A stretch of DNA of 12,649 nucleotides. Origin: Novosphingopyxis sp038234155 (GTDB taxonomy: Bacteria > Pseudomonadota > Alphaproteobacteria > Sphingomonadales > Sphingomonadaceae). Of this stretch, positions 1 to 8,159 are shown piece after piece (within the stretch, counting starts at the first letter, position 1; each line of letters begins with the position of its first letter). The notes under the pieces are model-generated. The model did not search any database and had not been told where the DNA came from. It saw only the letters and a program-made list of their open reading frames with translations. Position numbers and translations under genes: made by a program. The DNA is taken from contig JBBSUT010000072.1 in assembly GCA_038234155.1 (NCBI GenBank), positions 1 to 12,649 on the forward strand. The letters are read 5' to 3'.

Positions 1-68
1 ACCTCCGCCTCCATGCGCGGCACGTCGGGCGAGGGATCGATCGCGGGATAGGGCGTGGATTTGGACAA
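1..68 (-). CDS. N-terminal fragment, possible isoleucyl-tRNA synthetase (runs off left edge)
   Basis: An open minus-strand frame begins at a TTG (68-66) and leaves the window after 22 codons. It reads MSKSTPYPAIDPSP and then DVPRMEAE. An in-frame TGA lies a short way upstream and no ATG falls between, so TTG is the only plausible start in view; a purine-rich GAAAG precedes it. The pattern Y-P-x-[hydrophobic]-x-P-x-P-D-x-P-x-[ML]-E-x-E-V resembles the first residues of the eukaryote-like class of IleRS, which continue into an L-x-x-W segment. This is recalled similarity over a very short stretch. A longer overlapping frame starting at ATG 131 is arginine-rich and looks like a shadow. The name is a guess; that a protein starts here is somewhat more secure. 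Confidence 0.33.
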   Translation of the reverse strand, partial: MSKSTPYPAIDPSPDVPRMEAE

Positions 69-146
69 TATGAAACGCTTTCGATGGAGGCCGGAGACTG
101 CCCTCTGTCAGGTAATCGGCGGCGCGGTGCATTGCAATAAAGGCGG

Positions 147-1169
147 CTAGTCGGTGTCTCCCGTTTCCTCGCGCAGCACCTGCTGGGCAAAGCGCTTGTC
201 GGCAATGGCGACGGTGTTGCCGTCATACCAGCGCGGCGCGGGCAGGCCCTTCTGCCAGGCCAGCATCTCGCTCAGCGTTCCTTGCGCCGACGGCGTGTCG
301 TAGCGCGTCGCCTCGACCGCGACCGGATCCGCATAGGCCTCATCCGCCGTCACGATCTTCCAGCCGTCGGCGCGCAGGGCGGCCACCAGATCGCCGATGT
401 ACATCGCGGCCAGATCGGTTTCGTGCAGCAGCAGCATCTGCATGGCCGGTCTGCCGATCGCCGCGCGCATCAGGCCGTCATAATAGTTGGCGGCGTCGAC
501 ATGGCTGCGCACGTACAGAGCGCGCAATGCGCCCAAATCCATCGCCTTTCCCGCATCCTTGGCGGCAACGGTCAGGGCTTCCATATTCCAGTCGGACGCA
601 TCGACGGTCACATATCCATCGCTCAGTCCGCGCGCAGCAAGACCGGCGCGCACCGCATCGCGCTTGGCCTTGTCGCGCTGGCCCTCATCCAGAAACGGAT
701 AGCGAAACCACGGCCGATACCCTTTGCGGCCTTGCAGCCAGGTTTCGGCCGCATCGATGTCCGCCAGATAGGCCGCCGCGGTGGCTGCCTTTAAATGCGG
801 GTGGGTGGCGCTGTGATTGGCGATGACGTGACCCGCCGCGACATAGGCGGCGATCCGATCTTCTCCGCCCGCGCCCTCATCGCTCGTCAGATGGCCGGGA
901 TTGACGAAGAACGCCGCCTGACGCACCCCCGCCTGGTCCAGCGCGGCGATCAGCATGACGGTGCGCCGGTCCGGCGTCAAAAACGCACCTGCACGGCGGG
1001 GCACATCGTCAAAGCTCAGCGCGATGCGCTTGTCCTGCGTAGCGGGAGTTTGTTGGGAGGCCGGGGCGTCCTGAGCCAACGCCGGGGCGGCGGAGATCAG
1101 GACGGCGGAGAAGACGGCGGCCCGAACGGCGGTCACGAACAGGAACAGGCGCGTCACGGCGCGGGTCAT
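147..1169 (-). CDS. Exported polysaccharide deacetylase (NodB homology domain)
   Basis: This 340-residue protein is a carbohydrate esterase family 4-like deacetylase, expected to remove N- or O-acetyl groups from a cell-envelope polysaccharide or peptidoglycan. The N-terminus has a basic start, a long hydrophobic stretch and an A-P-A-L-A-Q signal cleavage-like site near residue 33, so it should act in the periplasm or be lipid-free secreted. The NodB motifs are in order: SFDDVP at 52-57 (catalytic-base and metal Asp), NHSATHP at 118-124 (two metal His), RYPF at 156-159, DASDW at 190-194 and LLLHE at 246-250. The ATG at 1169 overlaps the TGA of the upstream mmsB gene as ATGA, which decides the start against a longer arginine-rich upstream extension. 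Coupling to mmsB is unusual because the two functions are unrelated. The substrate cannot be told from sequence. Confidence 0.86.
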   Translation of the reverse strand: MTRAVTRLFLFVTAVRAAVFSAVLISAAPALAQDAPASQQTPATQDKRIALSFDDVPRRAGAFLTPDRRTVMLIAALDQAGVRQAAFFVNPGHLTSDEGAGGEDRIAAYVAAGHVIANHSATHPHLKAATAAAYLADIDAAETWLQGRKGYRPWFRYPFLDEGQRDKAKRDAVRAGLAARGLSDGYVTVDASDWNMEALTVAAKDAGKAMDLGALRALYVRSHVDAANYYDGLMRAAIGRPAMQMLLLHETDLAAMYIGDLVAALRADGWKIVTADEAYADPVAVEATRYDTPSAQGTLSEMLAWQKGLPAPRWYDGNTVAIADKRFAQQVLREETGDTD

Positions 1170-2041
1170 CCCAGCGTCTTGATGATGCCGGAGAAATCCA
1201 GCCGCTCGTTCCCGTCGGCCACGAACGCCTCGTACAGTTCGCGTGCGCGCTGGCCCATCGGCACCTGCGCGCCTGCGCCTTCGGCGGCGTCCATGGCCAG
1301 GCGCAGGTCCTTCAGCATCAGTCCGGCCGCGAAGCCGCCCTGATAATCGCTGTCGGCGGGGCTCTTCGGCCCCGCGCCGGGCACCGGGCAATAGCTCGTC
1401 ATCGACCAGCTCTGGCCCGAACTGACCGAGGCGATATCATAGAATTTCTGCGCGTCCAGCTCCAGCTTTTCAGCCAAAGCAAATGCCTCGCACGTGGCCA
1501 CCATCGTCGCGCCAAGGATCATGTTGTTGCACATCTTGGCGGCCTGGCCCGTGCCGTTCGTGCCGGCATGGATCACCGCCTTGCCCATATCCCGCAGGAT
1601 CGGCTGGGCCCGGGCGAAGCCATCGTCCGATCCGCCGACCATGAAAGTGAGCGTGCCCGCCTCGGCTGCCGCGATGCCGCCCGATACCGGCGCGTCGACC
1701 GCCACCAGCCCCTTGGCCGCCGCCGCATCGGCCACCGCGCGCGCCGTGGCCACGTCGATGGTTGAGCAATCGATCAACAGCGCGCCCTCCGGTGCATGGG
1801 CGAACACGCTTTCCTGATACACGCCCTGCACATGCCTTCCCGCCGGCAACATGGTGACGACGGCCGCCACTTCCGCCACCGCTGCGGCCGCGCTTTCGGC
1901 GATGGTGCAGCCGGCCTCCCGCGCCTTGTCCAGCGCGTCCTGCGACAGATCGAACGCCTTGACCTCATGGCCCGCCCTGGCCAGGTTCGCGGCCATGCCG
2001 CCGCCCATATTGCCGAGGCCGATAAATGCGATTGTGGTCAT
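1166..2041 (-). CDS. mmsB: 3-hydroxyisobutyrate dehydrogenase
   Basis: A 291-residue NAD-dependent enzyme that oxidises 3-hydroxyisobutyrate to methylmalonate semialdehyde in cytosolic valine catabolism. The Rossmann motif GLGNMGGGMAANL lies at 8-20. The substrate-binding DAPVSGG motif is at 116-122. The catalytic lysine lies in GTGQAAKMCNN (Lys169). The C-terminal helical domain has SSGQSWS followed by a Y-x-P-V-P-G segment and YQGGFAAGLMLKDL, which separates HIBADH/MmsB from tartronate semialdehyde or succinic semialdehyde reductases of the same superfamily. The length is typical for the family. An AGGAGAG ribosome binding site sits just upstream of ATG 2041. The gene lies 63 bases after the RDD gene on the same strand and overlaps the deacetylase gene downstream by 4 bases. 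None of its usual valine-pathway partners (mmsA, acyl-CoA dehydrogenase, enoyl-CoA hydratases) is adjacent. Confidence 0.93.
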   Translation of the reverse strand: MTTIAFIGLGNMGGGMAANLARAGHEVKAFDLSQDALDKAREAGCTIAESAAAAVAEVAAVVTMLPAGRHVQGVYQESVFAHAPEGALLIDCSTIDVATARAVADAAAAKGLVAVDAPVSGGIAAAEAGTLTFMVGGSDDGFARAQPILRDMGKAVIHAGTNGTGQAAKMCNNMILGATMVATCEAFALAEKLELDAQKFYDIASVSSGQSWSMTSYCPVPGAGPKSPADSDYQGGFAAGLMLKDLRLAMDAAEGAGAQVPMGQRARELYEAFVADGNERLDFSGIIKTLG

Positions 2042-2104
2042 GATACTCTCCTGAAAATACGCTGTTCCGGGTATACCAACCGATGGCGGCGCCCGGTGTT
2101 TCCG

Positions 2105-2953
2105 TCAAATGTCGTGCTTGTCCTGCCGCCGGGTGCCGAGCAGCACCTCGCGCTCCAGATGCGTGCGCAGGCCGCGGTAATAGTCCGTCAGGAACTGCCG
2201 GTCGTCCGGCAGCGGCTCGTTGTATCCGATGCGCCGGGCGATGGCGTCCGTCACCGTCCGCAGCGCGCGCACGTCCCCGGTGCGCAGCACGTCCTCCAGC
2301 TTGTGCAGTTCGGCGATACCATATTGATCGAGCGCGGCATCGGAAAAGATAAAGTGCGCCGCCTCTCCCGCCGCCAGGTCCGCCGCGCGCGCGGACGCCA
2401 TCCGCTCGGTCACCCAGGTGCCCGCCAGCAGATCGCCGATCCGCATCCGGTCCCGGTTGAACAGCAGGAACAGCGAAAATCCGAGCGCCCAGACCAGCCC
2501 GGCCAGCGCGGCCCACAGCGCGCCGTCGCCGCTGGCCGCCATGCTGGCCACCACCATGAACGGCAGCGTCACCTCCACCTCCCGCATCAGGTTGCGCGCA
2601 ACAATCTGGTCAATCGACAGCGGCCCGCCATCGCGCGATACCACGCGCAGGCCGATCAACCGTTTGCCCCAGGTCGCCGCTCCGGGCCGCGCCTCCATGA
2701 CGATGAAATACAGCGTTCGCAGCACGAAACCCGACAGCACGAGGCCCACCATGATCGGTTCTGCCGCGGCCCAGCCGAACGATCCAAACGCCAGCGCGAG
2801 CAGCAGATACAGCGCCAGCATCATCAGCCCGATGCACAGGAAATCGATCACCAGCGCGATCAGCCGGGATGCGGCCGATGCGATCGATACGGTCAGTGGC
2901 ACGCCTTCCGGGGTCAGCAGATCGCGGCGGTGCCGCTCGGTGCTATCGGCCAT
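2105..2953 (-). CDS. RDD family integral membrane protein
   Basis: A 282-residue membrane protein of the RDD family, whose biochemical role is not settled (some members have been proposed as transporters). The family signature is visible: Arg30 and Asp37 in the first membrane helix (SRLIALVIDF), and GKRLIGLRVV at 97-106 after helix two. Hydrophobic segments lie at about 30-56, 66-88, 128-143 and 146-170. The C-terminal 100 residues are soluble, which is longer than minimal RDD proteins. The start was set at ATG 2953 because the protein from there (MADSTERHRRD) precedes the membrane domain directly, a GAAGG lies 9 bases upstream, and it overlaps the SpoIIM gene by 11 bases. The longer frame upstream is a shadow of that gene. 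It is the last gene of the MoxR operon. Confidence 0.85.
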   Translation of the reverse strand: MADSTERHRRDLLTPEGVPLTVSIASAASRLIALVIDFLCIGLMMLALYLLLALAFGSFGWAAAEPIMVGLVLSGFVLRTLYFIVMEARPGAATWGKRLIGLRVVSRDGGPLSIDQIVARNLMREVEVTLPFMVVASMAASGDGALWAALAGLVWALGFSLFLLFNRDRMRIGDLLAGTWVTERMASARAADLAAGEAAHFIFSDAALDQYGIAELHKLEDVLRTGDVRALRTVTDAIARRIGYNEPLPDDRQFLTDYYRGLRTHLEREVLLGTRRQDKHDI

Positions 2954-3950
2954 CGAACCGTGCCTTCGGGCGCAGGAGGTAGAAATAACTGCACCAGCCG
3001 GCCAACAGGAACCCGCCGATCGCATAGCGCGCGGCGGTGATGTTGATCGTCTGCCGCCCGACCCCTTCCAGCATGCCGGCAAACATCAACATGACGACCG
3101 CGCCGATCATGGCGGTGGCCGCGCTGCGCCCGGTCTGCGCAGCGGCGTCGATGCGGCTGCGGTCCCCCGGAAACGCCACCGCGGTGCCGATGCGAATGCC
3201 CGCGGCGGAGGCGATGACGATGGCGAATAGCTCGGTGGTGCCGTGGATCGACAGCCAGCCGCCCATTTCCAGCAGCAGCCCCTTGGACGCATAGACCTGC
3301 AGGAACGCGCCGAGCATGCAGCCGTGATACAGCACCAGCAGCACCGTCGGCAGGCCGAAGGCGAAGCCCAGCGCGAAGCACAGGATCGCCACCTGGCTGT
3401 TGTGCACGAACAGCTGGATCGCAAAGCCGGTAAGGAACCCGTCCGTGCCGCCGCCGAACAGCATCTCGCGCAGCTGCGCGGCCGAGGCGTCCGGCCCGCG
3501 CCCCTGCGCCAGTTCCGACGGCACGAAGGCGCCGTACCAGCCGGGATCAGAAGCAACCAGGCCCCAGCCGATCACCGTGCCCAGGATCAACAGGGCTACC
3601 ATGGCCAGCGTCTCGCGTCCCAGCGCGCGCACGGCGGCTGGCCAGTCGCGCAGGAAAAAGCGCGCCGTCCTATGGCCAAGCCCGGTACGGTTCCCGTAAA
3701 GCCGGTAATAGCCGCGCAGCGACAACGCCTCGAGATAGGCCAGCAGCGCCTGATCGAGCGAAATGGCGCGCGCCAGCGACAGCGAACTCAAGGTGGCGCG
3801 GTACAGGCGGGGCAGTTGCAGCAACTCGGCTTCGCTCAGCCGCTTGGGACCGCGCTTGTCGAGCAGGTCCAGAAGCGCCTCGAACGCCGCCCAGTCCGCC
3901 TCCCGTTCGGCACGGAAATTGGCCGCGCTCTGGATTGTAGAGCGGCTCAT
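2943..3950 (-). CDS. SpoIIM/DUF95 family membrane protein (stage II sporulation protein M-like)
   Basis: A 335-residue protein with a soluble alpha-helical N-terminus (about 1-105) followed by five or six hydrophobic segments (about 113-133, 172-196, 198-218, 236-252, 277-296 and 307-325). The motif IHGTTELFAI at 235-244 is the H-G-x-x-E signature of the SpoIIM/DUF95 family, preceded by HNSQVAIL and a G-x-x-x-G rich helix. In endospore formers SpoIIM belongs to the engulfment complex with a peptidoglycan hydrolase and amidase. In Gram-negative bacteria it commonly sits beside MoxR and DUF58 genes and its role is unknown. Here ATG 3950 overlaps the DUF58 stop as ATGA, and its own end overlaps the RDD start. 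The sporulation name says nothing about sporulation in this organism. Confidence 0.88.
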   Translation of the reverse strand: MSRSTIQSAANFRAEREADWAAFEALLDLLDKRGPKRLSEAELLQLPRLYRATLSSLSLARAISLDQALLAYLEALSLRGYYRLYGNRTGLGHRTARFFLRDWPAAVRALGRETLAMVALLILGTVIGWGLVASDPGWYGAFVPSELAQGRGPDASAAQLREMLFGGGTDGFLTGFAIQLFVHNSQVAILCFALGFAFGLPTVLLVLYHGCMLGAFLQVYASKGLLLEMGGWLSIHGTTELFAIVIASAAGIRIGTAVAFPGDRSRIDAAAQTGRSAATAMIGAVVMLMFAGMLEGVGRQTINITAARYAIGGFLLAGWCSYFYLLRPKARFDGR

Positions 3951-5251
3951 AATTTTTGCGCCTTCACGATGTCGAGATAGCGGCCGACCAGCTGCGGCCC
4001 CATGGCGCGCCAGTCTGCCTCCAGCACGTCAGCGCCGGCCAGCCGCAGCCGCTCGATCACCAGCTTGCGTTCACGCAGCAGCGTGCCCGCGGCCACCGCC
4101 CGCGCGACATCCGCGGCGTCCTGCGGCACCGCGTCGACCAGCGTTTCCAGTTCCTCGTCGCGCATGATCAGGAACAGCACGACATGTTTGGCCGTCAGCC
4201 GCCCCACGGTGCGCAGCATCAGTTCGGCGCTGGCGGGATCGACAAAATCGGTGAAGATCACGATCAGCGACCGCCGGTCCAGCCGCGCGTCCAGGCTGGT
4301 GAGGCCCAGCGTGAAATTGGTCTCCTGCGCCGAATAGTCGATGTTGGCCGCAAGCCGCTGCAGCTGCGCAAACCCGCCCGTTCCGCGCACCGCGCCGCTG
4401 GCGGTGTGCGGATGCGAATCGAACGCGAACAGCCGCACCCCATCGCCCGCCTTCAGCGCCACGAAGGCGGTCAGCAGCGCGGCCGATATCGCACGGTCGA
4501 TGCGCGGCAGCCCGGCAACAGGTGCGCTCATCAGCCGCCCGCTGTCTATGGCCAGCACCAGGCTGTTGGCAGTCTCCGCGCGATATTTCTTGGCCAGCAG
4601 CCGCGAATGGCGCGCGCTGCGCTTCCAGTCGATCATCCGGCGCTCCATGCCGCGCTGATAATCGGTCAGCGCCTCGAACTCGCGGCCCTGACCGATGCGC
4701 GGCTCCACCCGTTCGCCGACCACCGCGTCGCGCCGCAGCAGCCGCATTGCATCCTCGCGCACGCCGTCCATGTCCGGCTGGATCGCCACCTGCGTTTGCG
4801 GATCGATGGCGCGCTGCTTCCAGACCAGCCCGAACGGCCCGCGCCAGCGCAGCCACAACGGACCGAGATCGGACAATCCGCGCCGCGCCGCCGTCAGCAC
4901 ATGTTCCGCCCCCGCCGCGCCGCCCTGCAGCGTCAGCCGGGGCGCCGCCGCGCCTTGCGCCGCCAGCAGCGCGTCGTGCCCCAGCCGAGCCTCGACCGTG
5001 CCAGCGATGCCGCTAACCGCGATCCGCACCGGCACCGCGCCGCCCACGCCCACCTGCGCCGGGGCGGCCAGCGTCCATTGCAACGCGCGCGGCGCGGCCC
5101 CGGCAAGCGCGTCCACCAGCATGAACCCCAGCACCAGCGCAATCCACAGCAGCGCCAGATGCCACCAGGCGGGCACGAAAAAGGCCGCCAGCAGCGCGGG
5201 GATCGCGCCGGCCCCGGCCAGGGCGATCGCCCGGCCGCTGGGATAGATCAT
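3947..5251 (-). CDS. DUF58 domain-containing protein (vWA-like partner of MoxR)
   Basis: A 434-residue protein with two N-terminal hydrophobic segments (about 8-27 and 30-50), a beta-rich middle region and the conserved DUF58 core. The core shows GREFEALTDYQRGM at 189-202, IDWKRSARH at 207-215 and AIDSGRLM at 234-241. The last is the degenerate metal-ion site position of this von Willebrand factor A-like fold (D-x-G-R rather than D-x-S-x-S). A predicted Rossmann-like strand LIVIFTDFVDP follows later. DUF58 proteins are thought to be substrates or adaptors for MoxR ATPases at the membrane, by analogy with Bat proteins; this is inference from gene association. The ATG at 5251 overlaps the MoxR stop as ATGA, indicating coupled translation. 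Confidence 0.93.
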   Translation of the reverse strand: MIYPSGRAIALAGAGAIPALLAAFFVPAWWHLALLWIALVLGFMLVDALAGAAPRALQWTLAAPAQVGVGGAVPVRIAVSGIAGTVEARLGHDALLAAQGAAAPRLTLQGGAAGAEHVLTAARRGLSDLGPLWLRWRGPFGLVWKQRAIDPQTQVAIQPDMDGVREDAMRLLRRDAVVGERVEPRIGQGREFEALTDYQRGMERRMIDWKRSARHSRLLAKKYRAETANSLVLAIDSGRLMSAPVAGLPRIDRAISAALLTAFVALKAGDGVRLFAFDSHPHTASGAVRGTGGFAQLQRLAANIDYSAQETNFTLGLTSLDARLDRRSLIVIFTDFVDPASAELMLRTVGRLTAKHVVLFLIMRDEELETLVDAVPQDAADVARAVAAGTLLRERKLVIERLRLAGADVLEADWRAMGPQLVGRYLDIVKAQKL

Positions 5252-6207
5252 CGCGGCACCTCGGTCGCCGCGACCAGATCGTGCACGATCGTCTCGATAT
5301 CGCGCGCGTCGATCTGCGCCGTCGGGGATAGCGTGATGCGGTGGCGCAGCGCGGGCACGGCGAGCGTTTTCACATCGTCGGGGATCACATAGTCGCGCCC
5401 TTCCAGCACCGCGCGCGCGCGCGCGCCGCGCGCCAGCATCGCACCCGAACGCGGGCTGGCGCCGATACCGATGTCCGGGCTCTCCCGCGTGGCGCGCACC
5501 AGCCGCACGATATAATCCGCCACCTCATCCACCAGCGTGACGCGCTCCACCGCCTCCAGCGCCGCGGCCAGCTCAGCGCCATCGGCCTGCGCGCTGATCC
5601 CGTAATCGGCCGGCCCCTGGCTGGTCGCGCCGCCGCCATGGGCGAGCACGATCGCGCGCTCCTCTGCCTCGTCCGGATAGGCCAGCACATGTTTGAACAG
5701 GAACCGGTCGAGCTGCGCTTCGGGCAGCGGATAGACGCCCTGGTGTTCGATCGGGTTTTGCGTCGCGATCACGGTGAAGTGCGGCGACAGGGCATGCGTC
5801 TCGCCGTCGAACGTGACCGAGCGTTCCTGCATCGCCTCCAGCAGGGCAGCCTGCGTTTTGGGCGGAGTCCGGTTGATCTCGTCCGCCAGCAGCAGATCGC
5901 AGAACACCGGGCCTTTCACCTGGGTGAAGCTGCCGCTCTGCAGATTGTAGATATTGGAGCCGATAATATCGCCCGGCATCAGATCGGGGGTGAACTGGAT
6001 GCGGCCATAGCCCAGCCCCAGCGCGGCAGCAAAGCAGCGCGCCGTCAGCGTCTTGGCGGTGCCCGGCGGGCCTTCCAGCAGGATATGCCCGCGTGCCAGC
6101 AGCGCGGTCAGCATCAGATCGATCATGGCGGTTTGACCGGTGATGGCCTTGGCCGTTTCGCGCCGGATCGCGCCGGCCAGCGTCTGTACGTCGGAGATAT
6201 CCATCAT
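5248..6207 (-). CDS. MoxR family AAA+ ATPase
   Basis: A 319-residue ATPase of the MoxR subgroup, chaperone-like enzymes that act on metal insertion, complex assembly or vWA-domain partners. The Walker A is GPPGTAKT at 46-53, the Walker B LLLADEINR at 105-113, and sensor 1 ATQNP at 148-152. It is followed by YPLPEAQLDRFLFK at 159-172, which contains the arginine-finger region typical of MoxR. All catalytic residues are present. Two consecutive ATG codons (6207 and 6204) open the frame; the first overlaps the stop of the DUF4350 gene, and either could be used. A 17-base alternating GC run at 5410-5426 is read through in frame as an Ala/Arg-rich stretch near the C-terminal helical lid. It is the energy-using centre of the six-gene operon. 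Confidence 0.95.
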   Translation of the reverse strand: MMDISDVQTLAGAIRRETAKAITGQTAMIDLMLTALLARGHILLEGPPGTAKTLTARCFAAALGLGYGRIQFTPDLMPGDIIGSNIYNLQSGSFTQVKGPVFCDLLLADEINRTPPKTQAALLEAMQERSVTFDGETHALSPHFTVIATQNPIEHQGVYPLPEAQLDRFLFKHVLAYPDEAEERAIVLAHGGGATSQGPADYGISAQADGAELAAALEAVERVTLVDEVADYIVRLVRATRESPDIGIGASPRSGAMLARGARARAVLEGRDYVIPDDVKTLAVPALRHRITLSPTAQIDARDIETIVHDLVAATEVPR

Positions 6208-7400
6208 GTGCGTTCCTTTATCCAGCTCGCCAGCGCACGGGCGCGGCGGTGCAGTTCCTGGGGGCTGTCGATATCATTGCCTTGATCGAGCGCGCGCAGG
6301 CGCTCCGTAATCCCGCCCGCGTCTCCGCCGCAGTTCGCGCGCATATCAAGCCAGGCCTCCAACCGCTCGCCGCCCAGCGCGGGCGGCGCGCCCAGCCGCT
6401 CGGCCGCACGGCGGCGCATCGTCTCGGCATAGCGCGGCCCCAGGCCTGGCAGCTTGCCCGCCCGCTCCAGCAGATCGGCCGTGGTTTCCACCAGCGCGCG
6501 CTTGCCGAACGCAAATACCCGGCCACGCTGCATCACCGGGCCAAAGCGGGCGAATCCGTGGAGCAGCGCCAGCAGACCGGTGAACAGCAGGATCACGGTA
6601 AGCGGCAGAAACGGCGGATCGAACAGCAGCTTGCCCAGATTGCGGCCGCTCGGCTCGGTCAGCCGGGGCGTGGCGATCAGCAGCGGATCGCCGGTGTAGC
6701 GCAGCTCCTCGATCAACGCGAAGGCGGCGCGCGCGTTGGCGATGTCATCGATCCCGGCATTGTTGATCAAATCGGGATCGGTCAGCACGAACACAGGACC
6801 GTCCGGCGCCTTGAGCAGCAACCCGTCCGGATAGCCCGGCACGGCCAGATCGCCGCTCGCCGCAGTCTGCAGCTGCCGGGGCAGGCGGACGCGCACCCCG
6901 GCAAACACGGCGCTGCCCAGGTCGCTCCGGCGCGTGAGGGTGCCCGGTGTCAGCTCCTCGAGCATCCGATCAAGCGCCTCGACCGCGATCGTCCCGACGG
7001 AGGCCACCCGCGTGCCGATCAGGCTTTGCGGCTGCACCAACCATTTGGGCAGCACGAACAACGTCGGCTCATACTCCCGCGCCGCGACGATCTGCGCGAG
7101 CGATTCGGGGCTGTCGGTCGGATCGACGAACACGATCAGCAGACCTTTGCGGGTCAGCTCGCCGCTCCGAGTCAGCTCGGTCGTGCGCGGTCCCGCCACC
7201 TCCAGCAGCCGCACGAAGCCCGAATAGCCCACCGCGCTGTCGGACGCGGGCGTGGCGGTGACACCGATATTCTGGGCCGCCTTGGGTGCGTAGCTGGACA
7301 GCACGAAGAACAATAGGCCCGCTATCAGCGTGGCCGCGATGCCCAGAACGACGGTGCGGTGCCGGAACGGGCCGGTGGATTCGCGCGCGCGCCGGGTCAT
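6204..7400 (-). CDS. DUF4350 domain-containing membrane protein
   Basis: A 398-residue protein with a cytoplasmic basic N-terminus, a membrane helix at about 16-36, a large domain at about 40-260 that should be periplasmic, a second helix at about 264-284, and a helical C-terminal tail back in the cytoplasm. The domain after helix one matches DUF4350 in architecture: small-residue and YSGFVRLLE opening, LLIVFVDPTDSPES strand-loop and a GPVFVLTDPDLINN strand, giving a GATase-like or ThuA-like alpha/beta fold. No function is established. In this operon type it always lies between the DUF4129 and MoxR genes. ATG 7400 overlaps the upstream stop as ATGA. The family call rests on topology, length and context more than on a unique motif. 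Confidence 0.8.
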   Translation of the reverse strand: MTRRARESTGPFRHRTVVLGIAATLIAGLLFFVLSSYAPKAAQNIGVTATPASDSAVGYSGFVRLLEVAGPRTTELTRSGELTRKGLLIVFVDPTDSPESLAQIVAAREYEPTLFVLPKWLVQPQSLIGTRVASVGTIAVEALDRMLEELTPGTLTRRSDLGSAVFAGVRVRLPRQLQTAASGDLAVPGYPDGLLLKAPDGPVFVLTDPDLINNAGIDDIANARAAFALIEELRYTGDPLLIATPRLTEPSGRNLGKLLFDPPFLPLTVILLFTGLLALLHGFARFGPVMQRGRVFAFGKRALVETTADLLERAGKLPGLGPRYAETMRRRAAERLGAPPALGGERLEAWLDMRANCGGDAGGITERLRALDQGNDIDSPQELHRRARALASWIKERT

Positions 7401-8026
7401 GCCGCGCTCCAGCTGCCGGGGAAGGCGAAGCGTTCATAGGCGGCGCGCGCTTCCAGCCAGCCGGGCTGGCCCACCGGCCGCCGAGCGAACAGCGCCCGCT
7501 CCACGATCCGCGCCATCGCGCCAAATGCCTCGCGCGCCCGGTCCGGCAGGCTGGCAGCGGCGGCAATGTCGCGCGCGGTGAGCGAGGGCAGCAGGAAATC
7601 GGGCCGCCGGGCCGCAATATCCTCCACCGATCGGCGCAGGAGCAGATGCACCGCCTCCTCGAAATCGCCTGCCGACGCCAGCGCCTCTGCTTCTGCCAGA
7701 AGATGCCGCGCTGCGCTGTGATCGGGCCGCCATGCGCCCTGTTCTTCGGCCGGGGCGGCGTTCTTTTGCCACGGCCAGCGGATCGCCACGCCCATCACGT
7801 CGCGTAGCACCCAGAACAGGATCAGCCCGGCCACGACCGCGACCAATATCCAGAACAGAAAGGGATAGGCCGGGCTGAGCCAGGCGAAGAAATCGGCGAT
7901 GTCCTGCAACCATTCGGGCTTGGGCGGTTCGCGGTAGACCGGCAGGTCGAACTGAACCGTGCCGTCCCGCAGAAGCGCGCGGTGCGCACCCTCCAGCCCA
8001 GCGTTTCCGGCGCCCCCCGCCGCCAT
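7397..8026 (-). CDS. DUF4129 domain-containing membrane protein, first gene of the MoxR operon
   Basis: A protein of about 209 residues with an N-terminal region containing HRALLRDGTVQFDLP, one strong membrane helix (about 54-74, YPFLFWILVAVVAGLILFWV) and a cytoplasmic helical domain with DFEEAVHLLLRRSVEDI and SLTARDIAA. It ends with a Y-E-x-F-A-F-like segment characteristic of DUF4129. The start was chosen at ATG 8026 because a GGTGGGA sequence lies 6 bases upstream. In-frame alternatives are ATG 8044 and GTG 8104, neither with a visible ribosome binding site; GTG 8104 would give 235 residues. The gene is divergent from serS. Function is unknown; the cytoplasmic part is presumably a partner for the MoxR/DUF58 pair. 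Confidence 0.78.
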   Translation of the reverse strand: MAAGGAGNAGLEGAHRALLRDGTVQFDLPVYREPPKPEWLQDIADFFAWLSPAYPFLFWILVAVVAGLILFWVLRDVMGVAIRWPWQKNAAPAEEQGAWRPDHSAARHLLAEAEALASAGDFEEAVHLLLRRSVEDIAARRPDFLLPSLTARDIAAAASLPDRAREAFGAMARIVERALFARRPVGQPGWLEARAAYERFAFPGSWSAA

Positions 8027-8159
8027 TGCTCGTCCCACCGACATCGCGGGCGACAGTGGCGGGGCCGCCCCGTCTTGGCAAGCGCTAGACGGCTCGCCGC
8101 CCACCGCTTATGCGAAACGCGATCCATCCCTGCCTGCCCCGACCGGAAGCTGAACGCCC
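8027..8159. promoter_or_regulatory. Divergent intergenic region between the MoxR operon and serS
   Basis: This 133-base gap must hold promoters for both directions if the DUF4129 start is at 8026. On the plus strand a weak candidate is TAGACG (8087-8092) and TATGCG 17 bases later, followed by GGAAG about 9 bases before the serS ATG. On the minus strand I see no convincing hexamer pair. The assignment is by position and the hexamers are poor matches. Confidence 0.25.

Noticed and set aside
1796..3040. Long plus-strand frame of 414 codons
   Set aside because: It lies antisense to mmsB and the RDD gene, is rich in Arg, His and Gln, has no recognisable motif, and crosses a real gene boundary. 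It is a shadow of GC-rich coding on the other strand.
3956..5392. Plus-strand frame of 478 codons, the longest in the window
   Set aside because: It is antisense to the whole DUF58 gene, whose motifs are clear. Its composition (His, Gln, Arg, Pro-rich) is that of a mirror frame.
5410..5426. 17-base alternating GC run in the MoxR gene as a phase-variable tract
   Set aside because: The gene is in frame through the run and the encoded residues fit the family; such tracts are common in this GC-rich DNA.
5341..7316. Two further long plus-strand frames opposite the MoxR and DUF4350 genes
   Set aside because: Same mirror-frame composition and no ribosome binding sites; the minus-strand genes have Walker motifs and overlapping starts.
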